Of a DNA stretch of 64,000 bases, positions 46,506 through 55,707 are shown in pieces. The stretch comes from Diphasiastrum complanatum (lineage: Eukaryota; Streptophyta; Lycopodiopsida; Lycopodiales; Lycopodiaceae): positions 5,934,933 to 5,998,932 of the forward strand of contig CM055093.1 in NCBI GenBank assembly GCA_029204225.1. The letters run 5' to 3'. Made by a program: the position numbers and the translations under genes. Numbering within the stretch: position 1 is the stretch's first letter; the number at the start of each line of letters is the position of its first letter. Under the pieces are notes generated by a model. The model did no database searches and was not told the origin of the DNA. It saw nothing but the letters and a program-made list of their open reading frames with translations.

Positions 46506-47171
46506 AAGACTCATGTTTTATTCTAGCAATCAAGAGACACAGCACAAAGCCAAGGGATACACGAAATAGAATGACTATATTGTCGGTTTGGTTTCAGAGC
46601 GAGATCATTAGTGTCTCGCTCGTTGGTGGATTGACTCTCTGCTCTTTCGTTGTGTTCTGCTCATTGGCAGACATACACAGCTATGGTATTTTTGCTTTCT
46701 TACTCTATTCACTAAGTCTCTCCCTATTTCTTACAGATCTCTGTATTCACTATCTCTCCACTTTTTCTCTTCTTCTTCTTACATAGTGATGATCCAGAGA
46801 GGATTGTTTATACCTCCACCATGTGGAGTTTACAAGATAGCTAAACGTAGAATCACAAGACTAGTTAACGCTAATCAACTAGTTAGTAAGTCTCCGTTGT
46901 TGCTGTCCGTTTCAGTTGGGCATGAAGCCCGTTGAGCTGCCAGCTGGCAGCGTGAAAGATTTATCTTCGTTATTTTCGTTCTTTTCGTAGTCTTCTTTCT
47001 GCGTCCCTTTTGCGGTTTGCGGTCCTAGAGGTGTGTTTACGATTCGCAATTGATTCACGAATCGTTCGTGCTTCGAGTCAAAGACATATTGATTGTTGCA
47101 AATTGTTCTCGTTCGACCTTCGTGTCTTGTTCATGCTGCGACAAAGTTGCAGGAGTTCACCATTTCTGACA
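46506..47171 (-). repeat. 3' LTR of C2, truncated
   Basis: Starts TGTCAGAAATGGTG at 47171 (minus) next to the polypurine tract and matches the 5' LTR until about 46506. Confidence 0.9.
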
Positions 47172-48960
47172 CTCCCTCTTGAACCTTGCAGCTTTGTTCG
47201 TTCAATCCAATTGTCTCTCTTTGCTTGGTAAAGAGTGGTTTGTCGAGCAGTTTCGTGAGGAGATCTGCAATCATACTTTCTGAATTTATGAACTGGACCT
47301 GGAGCTCTCCTTTCGAGATCAAATCTCGAATGTGATGGTACTTCAAAGGAATGTGCTTCGTCTTTGAGTGGAAGACAGGATCCTGGGACAGATAGGTGGC
47401 ACTCTGTGAATCCATCATCATCGTGCTTGGCCCCTCTTGTGGTATCCCGATTGCCTCCAACCTCATCCGCAGCCACACTACCTCATTCGCCACTTTTGAG
47501 ACTGCGACATACTCAGCTTCGCAAGAGGATTGAGCTACCAGGGTTTGCTTTTTGCATATCCAGCTGATTGCAGCTCCGCATGCTATTGTACATCCGTCAG
47601 TAATGGACTTGTTGTCATCCTTGCAGCTCGCCCAGCTCGCATCACTGTAGTGATGCAACTCGAATCCTTTCTCCTCATTTCTAGCTCTGTAGGTTAATCC
47701 AATATTCTGGGTACCCTTCAGATACTGTAGGATTCGTTTGGCTATTTTCCAATGTGCTAGACCAGGATTGGAGTAGAATTGGCTCAATGCGTAAACAGAG
47801 AAGGCCAGATCCGGTCTGGTACAAGTTGTCAAATACATCAGACTCCCAATTAAGTTATAGTAGGGTATACCTACCATCTTTTGTTCTTCCTCTTCTGTTT
47901 TTGGACAATCCTGTTTCGTGAGCTTGGCTCCAGCTATCATTGGTGTGGCTTTCTCTTTGCAGTCCATCATGTGGTACTGCTTCAGCACTTTTCTGGCGTA
48001 TTCTGACTGACTCAAGTGCATTTCGCCATTTGTTCGATCTCTTCTGATCTCCAGCCCTAGGCATTTTGTTTCTTCTCCGAGATCTATGATCTCGTAGCTT
48101 TCAGAAATCTGACTCTTTGTGTCTTTGATCAGCATCAAGGAGTTTTCTATCATCAGTGAATAATTCACAAAAATGGTCAATATCACAAAATCTTTTCCTA
48201 CTCTTTTGATGGACATAATAGTCTGGTTGAGTAGGGTTGAAGTCTAGAGACTTCAAAAGACCATCAAGCTTTTTGTACCAAACTCGTGATGCATGTTTTA
48301 GACCGTAGATGCATCTCTACAATAGATAGACATATTGTTTGTTGTTGGGTTCTTCATAGCCTTTAGGTTGCTTCATGAAGATTTCTTCCTCCAGATCTCC
48401 GTGGAGAAAGGCTGTTTTCACGTCAATCTAGTGAATTTCTAGATTGTACTGTGTGGTGTATGCAAGGAGTAGCCTTATGCTTGTCATCTTGACCATGGGC
48501 GAATATGTGTCGAAATAGTCAACACCATATCTCTACATGTAGCCCTTTGCGACAAGCCTTGCCTTGTAGCGGCCAATAGTGCCATCTGATTTTAGCTTTT
48601 TCTTGTACACCCACTTGCAGTCGACTATTTTTCTGTTTTCTGGCAGTGGCTCTAATGTCCATGCCTCGTTTTGCCTCATCGACGCGATCTCCTCTGACAT
48701 TGCTTGCTTCTAGAATTCTCCCTCTGGACTTTGGATAGCTTCTTGGTATGTTGCTGGCTCTTCTATGAAGCTGCAGTACTCGAATTGCATGTCTTCACTC
48801 CATTGAAGATTGTCAGAATAGCGGTCTGGAGGTTTTCTTTGTCTTGTTGACCTTCGAAGTTCGTTTCGTCGCTGCTCGAACATTTCTTGTTTATGGAGTT
48901 CATCCTCTGCTTCTTACTGCTCTAGAATTTGGGGCTTTGCATTCTGATTTGATGTATGTC
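47131..48960 (-). pseudogene. C2 reverse transcriptase / RNase H
   Basis: The upstream part (48960-48220) has hinge and RT motifs with several stops (for example TAG at 48430-48428 and 48535-48533). The last 361 codons (48216-47131) are open, containing CLGLEIRRDRTNGEMHLSQ, GSLMYLTTCTRPDLAFSVY, DASWASCKDDNKSITDG, CEAEYVAVSKVANEVVW, the DSQSATYLSQDP motif and HHIRDLISKGE. The catalytic YVDD box reads FVNYS, with both aspartates lost. Confidence 0.92.
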
Positions 48961-49207
48961 CTCAATCTCCCTCTTGAATAGGCAGCAGTGTGAAGATCTC
49001 ATGGCCTCTTTCGTCTTTGAATCCAAGGAATGTGGACTTGTCAAACTTCACATCTCTGCTCGAAACAACCTTCTTCGTGGTTGGATCATAGAGTCTGTAC
49101 ACATGTGTTCTGTTCGAGTAGCCAACCATGATTGTTTGCTCAGATTTGTTATCAAGCTTGCTTCTCTTTTCCTTTGGAATGTGCTTATATGCTGCACATC
49201 CAAACAC

Positions 49208-50195
49208 TTATACGTATGACAGATCAGGCTTTGTGCATGTGCACATTTCGTATGGTGTTTTGTTCTCCAACGTTGTCATTGTAGATCTGTTCTGCAGGTG
49301 TATAGCTGCAGCTATTGCCTCGGCCCAGAATTGACCCGGCAATTGAGCATGTGCCATCATGCATCTGGCTCCTTCGACTAGCGTTCTATTTTTTTTTCTG
49401 CCACACCATTGTATTCTGGTGTGTATGCAAGAGTGAACTAGTATTCGATCCTCTGTTCTTTGTAGAATCTGAAAATTCTGTGCTTTTGTATTCACCTCTA
49501 TTGTCAAATCTAAGGATCTGTATCTTCTTCGAGGTGTGTCGCTCTATGAATGCCACGAACTTCTTAAAAGAATCAAATACTTCGAATTTCTTCTTCAGGT
49601 AGTAGATCATGGTCATTCGACTGTAATCATCTATGAACGTTAGAAAATATCTCGAACCTGAGAGCGAATCTGTTTTCATCGGTCCACACACAACAGAGTG
49701 GACGAGCTCAATAACTTCTTTGGCTCTTCTTCCCTCATGTGTGAATGGATTCTGATGTTTCTTGCCTTTCTGACAAGCTTCACAGAACTCAGCCTCTGGC
49801 CTTGAAATCTTGAGACCTGTGACAATGTCCTTTTTGCTCATGTCATACAGGCTCCGCATGTTCAGATGATACATTCTTATATGCCAGAGCTGATCTTCGT
49901 TTTCCAAAGCATTTAATATGCTTTCAGAGTTGCTGATTATTTTGGCCTGGTAGAGATTTCCTTCTTTGCATCCGACTGTCAGCAACTTGTTTGTCATCTT
50001 CTCGATCATACGGCAAGTGTTGGCATCGAACAAAACTCGAATGCCTAGATCTGCCATCTTGGAGACAGATAGTAGATCCTTTCTGAGTGAGGGCACATAG
50101 AGGGCTCCTAGTAGCTCTGCTTGTCCTGACAATGTTCGTAGTTGTAGAGAGCAGATGCCTTTGACATCGTGTCTGCTTGCATTGCCTAGAATCAC
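49208..50195 (-). pseudogene. C2 integrase
   Basis: GALYVPSLRKDLLSVSK, then the zinc-binding YHLNMRSLYDMSKKD and CEACQKGKKHQNP, the core HSVVCGPMKTDSLSG (catalytic Asp of HSD lost), FIDDYSRMTMIYYL and RFDNRGEYKSTEF. A frameshift near 49410 precedes VWQKKNRTLVEGARCMM (the catalytic Glu region VERKNR reads WQKKNR). The capsid-side hinge is MFGCAAYKHIPKEKRSK at 49207. Confidence 0.9.
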
Positions 50196-51119
50196 TGCTC
50201 TATCATTTTTGAGTTCTCGAAAGTTGATCGTGTTCAGAGTAGCTTGTCAAAGCTTCGTCGAGTATCATGAAAGCTTCGTCACCTTTTTCAGCGTCCTTTG
50301 ATGACTTTGCAACATTTGTCTTTTCAGCTTTGTTTTTTTATTTTTGGGTTGAATCTGCAGTCGTATGCAGAATGCCCTTTCTTCTTGTAGTGCATGCAAG
50401 GTATTGTTGGATTGAGCCAGTACTTGTTGGCCGTATGGCCTGGTTTGTGGCAGTGATCGTAGAAAGAAGATTGCTAATTTGAGGACTTCGTCTTTTCAAA
50501 TCTTGGCTTGTTTTTGTTCTTCTTCTTGATCACTGCTTCCCTCTCCTTCGTCTCTCATCAGTCTCTCATCAGCGACAAGACTGACTGCTTTGTCGAATGT
50601 CATATCTGGTAGACTCAGTATGAGCATTCTTAGCGGCTGATAGGACGTCAGAAGAGAATTCATGAAGTACATCAGTTGTTGTGGTGCTGGGACCTGGTGC
50701 TCCTATCCTGATGCAGCAAGTTGAGTGAAGATCGTTTTGAGCTTCTCAACGTGCTGATCTAACTAGTTGTCATCCCACCATATGGATTGCAGCTGATTGT
50801 GAAGGTGCATGACTGAAGCTGTAGTCCTCACTTCATACTTCTACTTTAATCTTTTCCACGTTGCATGGTTGCTTTCACAGTCTTCAATCTGCATGAACAG
50901 ATCTTCATTTATGGATGAACTGATGATCGCCATTGCACGCTCATCCTTTCTGATCCATTCAGCTCTCCTCGGGTCTCCCTCTAGAGGTTGCACCTCTGAG
51001 AGCTCGGTCATCGACCAGATGCCTTCGCCCTTCAAAAGTGTTTTGATTTTGAATTTCCAGATTCTGTAATTTGCATCACCACGACTGATTGCTACTCTGG
51101 TCTGGATTGTCGTAGCCAT
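50196..51119 (-). pseudogene. C2 gag, stops and protease deletion
   Basis: MATTIQTRVAISRGDANYR, then WKFKIKTLLKGEGIWSM and RAEWIRKDERAMAII, a TAG at 50843-50841 (CAG in C1), another TAG at 50765-50763 (CAG in C1), then MYFMNSLLTSYQPLR, MRDEGEGSSDQ and two degenerate zinc knuckles (cysteines replaced by Tyr). Near 50235 the sequence skips from LTSYSE to INFRELKND, removing the protease DSG motif that C1 keeps. Confidence 0.9.
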
Positions 51120-51172
51120 ATTGTGTTGTCTGGAAGAATCACTGCTGGGATATCAATAGTGATAACCTGTAG

Positions 51173-51184
51173 GCTCTGATACCA
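51173..51184 (-). other. C2 primer-binding site (tRNA-iMet)
   Basis: The minus strand reads TGGTATCAGAGC directly after the LTR end. Confidence 0.9.
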
Positions 51185-51945
51185 TGTCACTGAAGCTTTT
51201 TCTTTCTTGTTTCATGTTCGTCCTCTTTCTTTTGATTCGCGAACAATTTTCAATCTTTGAATTTTCTTATAATGAGGAAGCTCTTACGGGATCCAGACAC
51301 TCGACTACGCATCACAGAATATGTTTTATTCTAGCAATCAAGAGACACAGCACAAGGCCAAGAGATACACGAAATAGAGTGACTATATTGTCAGTTTGGT
51401 TTCAAAGCGAGATCGTCAATGCCTCGCTCTTTGGCAGATTGACTCTCTACTCTTTCGCTGTGTTCTGCTCGTTGGCAGACTTTCATACACAACTATGGTA
51501 TTTTTGTTTTCTTACTCTATTCGCTAAGTCTCTCTTTGTTTCTTACAGATCTCTGTATTCACTATCTCTCCACTTTTTCTCTTCTTCTTCTTACATAGTT
51601 ATGAGCCAGAGAGGATTGTTTATACCTCCACCATGTGGAGTTTACAAGATAGCTAAACGTAGAATCACAAGACTAGTTAACGCTAATCAACTAGTTAGTT
51701 AGTCTCCGTCATTGCTATTTGTTTTAGCTGGGCATGAAACTTGTTGAGTTGTCCACTGACAGCGCAAAGGATTTATCTTCGTTTGTTTCGTTCTTTTCGT
51801 AGTCTTCGTTCTGCGCCCCTTTTGCGGTTTGCGGTCCATTCATGCTTCGAGTCAAAGACACATTGAATGTCGCAAACTATTCTCGTTCGACCTTCGTGTC
51901 TTGTTCGTGCTACGACAAAGTTGCAGGAGTTCACCATTCCAGACA
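51185..51945 (-). repeat. 5' LTR of C2
   Basis: 761 bp, starts TGTCTGGAATGG at 51945 and ends AGTGACA at 51185 (minus), next to the primer-binding site. Confidence 0.9.
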
Positions 51946-52057
51946 GATTTGGAGGTCTTCTTTGTCTTGTCGACCTTATGGGTTCGATTCGTTGTTGTTC
52001 GAATGTTTCTTCTTCATTGGATTGATCTTCGGCTTCCTACTGCTTTGGAGTCTGGGG

Positions 52058-53077
52058 CTAAATATTTTGATTTGATGTTTTTCCTTGATCTCCCTCTTGA
52101 ATCGGTAGTAGTGTGAAGATCTCATGGCCTTTTTCATCCTTCAATCTAAGAAATTTTGACTCATCGAACTTCACATCTCTACTCGACACGACCTTCTTCG
52201 TGGTTGGATTGTAGAGTCTGTACACTTGTGATCCGTTCGAGTATCCGACCATGATCTTCTGCTCTGATTTTTTATAGAACTTGCTTCTTTGTTCCTTTGG
52301 TATGTGCTTGTATGTTGCACATCCGAATACACGCATGTATGATAGATCAGGCTTTCTATCAGTCCACATTACATACGGTGTTTTGTTTTCCAGGGCTATC
52401 GTCGTTGATCTGTTCTCCAGGTGTACTGCTGTAGCTATTGCCTCAGCCCAAAATTGACTTGGAAATCAAGCCTGTGCCATCATGCATCTGGCTCCTTCGA
52501 CTAGTGTCCTGTTTTTTCTTTCTATGACACCATTATATTTCCATTATCAGACCTGATGATCTGAATCTTCTTTGAGGTGTGTCTCTCTGTGAATGCCACA
52601 AACTTCTTGAAAGAGTCAAACACTTCAGATTTTTTCTTTAAGTAGTAGATCGTTGTCATCCGGCTGTAGTCATCAATGAACATCAAGAAATACCTCAATC
52701 TTGAGAGCGAATCAACTTTCATCGGTCCACAGACATCTGAGTGGACGAGCTCAAAGATTTCTTTAGCTCTTCTTCCCTCATGTATGAATGGATTTCGATG
52801 TTGTTTATCTTTTTGACAAGCTTCACATAATTTAGTTTCGGGTCTGGATATCTTCAAACCTGTGACCATATCTTTCTTGCTCATGTCGTAGAGGCTCTCC
52901 ATGTTCAGATGATACATTCTTCTGTGCCAAAGTTGATTTTTGTTTTCTGATGCATTCAATATGCTATTAGGATTGTTGATTATATTGGCTTGGTAAAAAT
53001 TGTCTTCTCTACATCCAACTCAACAACTTGTTTGTTGTTTTCTCGAACATCCGACATACATTGCCATCGAATAGAAC
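52058..53077 (-). pseudogene. C1 integrase
   Basis: Zinc-binding HRRMYHLNMESLYDMSKKD and CEACQKDKQH, core HSDVCGPMKVDSLS (first catalytic Asp kept), FIDDYSRMTTIYYL and IIRSDNG (second Asp kept). A deletion then removes sequence up to a VERKNRTL-like region near 52510. The hinge with VFGCATYKHIPKEQRSK at 52369-52058 follows. Confidence 0.9.
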
Positions 53078-54233
53078 TCAAATTCCAAGATCTGCCATCT
53101 TGGAGACTGATAGCAGGTCTCTTCTTAGTGAAGGTACGTAGAGTGCTCCTGGCAACTCTGCTTGACCTGACAATGTTCGCAGATGTAGAGTCCCGATGCC
53201 CTTGACATCGTATTGGCTCTCATTGCCTAGAATTATTGCTTTGTTTCTTTCGAGTTCTCTGAAGTCGATCAAGATTTTTTTGGTGCAGGTGATGTGTGAG
53301 GTTGCTCCTGAATCAATGACTACATCGTAGTCTTGTTCTGTGTAGCTTGTTGAAGCTTCATCGAATATTGTTAAAGCTTCATCACCTTTGTCTGCATCCT
53401 TGGACGACTCTGCCTTATTCTTTTTTTTCACGTTGAATCTGCAATAGTGTGCAGAGTGCCCATTCTTCTTGAAGTGCATGCAAGGTATTGAAGGATTGAA
53501 CCAGCATCTATTGGCTGTGTCTCCTAGTTTGTGACAGTGATCACAGGAAGAAGATTGTTGGTTATCATTGCCTCTGCTCGAAGACTTTGTGTTCGTCTTT
53601 TCGAATCTGGACTTGTTCTTGTTCTTCTTCCTTCCCTTCATGAAAAGAGCTTTGTCATGATCACTGCTTCCTTCTCCTTCGTCCCTCATCGGTGACAAGA
53701 CCTCTCTCAAATGTCATATCTGGTAGACTCAATATGAGCATTCTCAACGGCTAACAGGACGCAGGTAGGGATTTTATGAAGTATATAAGCTATTGTGGTG
53801 CTGGGACCTGGTGCTCCTGCCTTGATGTAGCGAGTTGAGCGAAGATTATTCTGATCTTCTCAACATGCTGATCCAACTGGTTGTCATCCCATTATATAGA
53901 TTATGGTTGATTGTGAAGATGCATCACCAAAGTGGCAGTCCTCACTTCGTACTTCTGCTTTAGTCTTTCCCACGCTTCATGGCTGCTCTCACAGTCTTCA
54001 ATCTGCATGATTATTTCTTCGTTGATGGAGGAAACGATGATCGCCATTGCACGTTCATCTTTTCTGATCCACTCAACCCTCCTTGGGTCTCCCTCTAGAG
54101 GCTGCGCCTCTGTGAGTTCGATCACTGACCAGATGCCTTCACCCTTCATAAGTGTTTTGATTTTGAATTTTCATACTCTGTAGTTTTCACCATCAAGATT
54201 GATTGCTATTCTCGTTTGGATCGTTGTAGCCAT
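53078..54233 (-). pseudogene. C1 gag and protease
   Basis: ATG at 54233 (MATTIQTRIAI). A TGA at 54173-54171 replaces the Trp codon kept in C2. GEGIWSVIELTEAQPLEGD and LKQKYEVRTATLVMHL follow. The 210-codon open stretch 53710-53078 carries two zinc-knuckle-like motifs (CDHCHKLGDTANRC, with Asp in place of His, and CMHFKKNGHSAHYC, with Phe in place of Cys) and the protease active site VVIDSGATSHIT. Frameshift near 53700. Confidence 0.9.
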
Positions 54234-54286
54234 ATTGTGTTGCCTAGAGAATCACTTCTTAGATATCATGCAGTGATAACCTCGGT

Positions 54287-54298
54287 GCTCTGATACTA
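54287..54298 (-). other. C1 primer-binding site, mutated
   Basis: Minus strand TAGTATCAGAGC; the usual second base G has become A. It adjoins the LTR end at 54299. Confidence 0.85.
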
Positions 54299-54632
54299 TG
54301 TTGTGAATCCTATTTTGTTCACGTTCATTTGATTTTTCTTTTGCAGAAGTTCTTCAGATCCTAAGCAAGTGACTACATATCACAGAACATAAAAGATTCA
54401 AGCAATCAAGACGATGAGAGCAATGAGATGGAGAAGAGAGCAATTGTATTATCTATTTTAGAGTTTAGAGTGAGTTGGTCAGTGTCTCACTCGTTGGCGG
54501 CCTGACGCTCAGCTCAATCGTTGTGTTCTGCTTGTTGGCAGACTTTCATGCACAACTATTTTCTCTATTTTCATCTCTCTATCTTCTTCTATTTAGTGTT
54601 GATCCATAATGTATATTTATCTCCACAGTGTG
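54299..54632 (-). repeat. 5' LTR of C1, end-half only
   Basis: Matches the C1 3' LTR from its end up to the CCACA(A/G)TGTG site, where hairpin-rich DNA begins. The other LTR half lies inverted at 55171-55448. Confidence 0.88.
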
Positions 54633-55170
54633 CTATGGTGGTGGGCTACAAAAAAATCTTTTGCAGCCCACCACCATTAGCATGTCGGCGTGCTAAGGTG
54701 GTGGGTTGCTAGGACAAATTTGTTTTGCTCTGGCAACCTACCACCATAGCACGTCGGCGTGCTATGGTGATTTTTTTTGTCCTGGCAGCCTACCTCCATA
54801 GCACGTCGACGTGCTATGGTGGTGGGCTGCACACACACACACACACACAAATTGCCTTAGCATGCCGCCGTGCTAAGGTGGTAGGCTAAAGGAGAAATAT
54901 TTTTTTTTTTTTGAATCACTTGGCACGTCGGCATGCCAAGTGATTTAGCAATTTTTTATTTTTTTTTGTAGCACAAGGCCAAAATGTTTTTTGATTTCAA
55001 TTTTTTTTTATGTTGGGATTTCATTAAGGGATATTTAACTATGTGCCAAATCACAATTGTTATTAATAGACATTCAAGTAGTGGCATAAAAAAGATAGCA
55101 CACCATGTGCTATCTTTTTATTGATTCATGGCAAGAAAGAAACTTGCAAACTCGAAGAATGCTGTCAGAA
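54633..55170. mobile_element. Hairpin-rich repeat, copy X
   Basis: A series of hairpins: CCACCAT(A)GCACGTCGGCGTGCTATGG-type stems near 54665-54705, 54735-54770 and 54795-54830, a (CA)n at 54831-54850, a CTTAGCATGCCGCCGTGCTAAG stem near 54855, an AATCACTTGGCACG stem near 54915-54950, and GATAGCACA-CCA-TGTGCTATC at 55095-55115. It shares its second half with copy Y in the same orientation. No ORF. It appears to be a nonautonomous, hairpin-based repeat. Confidence 0.7.
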
Positions 55171-55448
55171 ATTATGAACTCCTGCAACTTTATCACGAAG
55201 GTGACGAAGCGAAATGAAGCGAAGGTCAAAGGGTGAACATACCCTGAAGGTTGAAAGAAAAGTATTTGAGATTTGACCCTGATGACCACGAAACGAAACA
55301 AAGAGACACGAAAGGAAAGAAAACAATTCACACTGCCAGCTCGACGAGCATGGAGTCTTGTACCCCATGCTCAGTTGAAAGAGTTAGCGATAACAGAGAA
55401 TAACTAGCTAGTTGATTAGTGTAGACTTGTCTTGTAATTCTCTGTTTT
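55171..55448 (+). repeat. First half of a C1-type LTR, inverted
   Basis: Starts TGTCAGAAATTATG and runs to GTAAACTCC in plus orientation, opposite to the rest of C1. It is complementary in extent to 54299-54632: the two pieces together make one LTR. Confidence 0.85.
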
Positions 55449-55707
55449 AACTCTCTTGTAAACTCCCACCATAGCACACTAGTGTGCTAAGGTGGTGGGC
55501 TGCCAGGGCAAAAATAAATAAAATTCCTGAATCACTTGGCACGTCGGCATGCCAAGTGATTCACTCAAAAAATTTTAACTATGTGCCGAACCACAATTCT
55601 TACTAATAAGAATTGAAGTAGTGGCATAAAAAAGATAGCACACCATGTGCTATCTTTTTATTAACTCATGGCAAGAAGAAACTCACAAACTCACAAACTC
55701 ACAACGA
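55449..55707. mobile_element. Hairpin-rich repeat, copy Y
   Basis: Begins CACCATAGCACACTAGTGTG (palindrome), then the same order as copy X: GGTGGTGGGCTGCC, an AATCACTTGGCACG stem and GATAGCACACCATGTGCTATC, ending in TCATGGCAAGAAGAAACTC. It lies directly against C3 coding sequence. Confidence 0.7.

Larger units (their letters stand above)
46506..51945 (-). mobile_element. Copia element C2, nested in C1
   Basis: 5' LTR 51945-51185, primer-binding site 51184-51173, gag from 51119, integrase, hinge, RT and RNase H to 47175, then the 3' LTR 47171-46506 lacking its last 145 bp or so. The protease is deleted and many stops are present. It inserted into the integrase-RT hinge of C1, so it is younger than C1. 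Confidence 0.9.
44430..54632 (-). mobile_element. Copia element C1, split by nested element C2
   Basis: In minus orientation: 5' LTR end-half (54632-54299), primer-binding site, gag/protease (54233-53078), integrase (to about 52058), the hinge, an interruption by C2 (51945 to about 46433), then RT/RNase H (46432-45076) and the 3' LTR (45059 to about 44430). The coding sequence on either side of the insertion is contiguous (RRPPN at 51946, then YIDNFQW at 46432). The YVDD part of RT is deleted near 45950. Confidence 0.85.
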
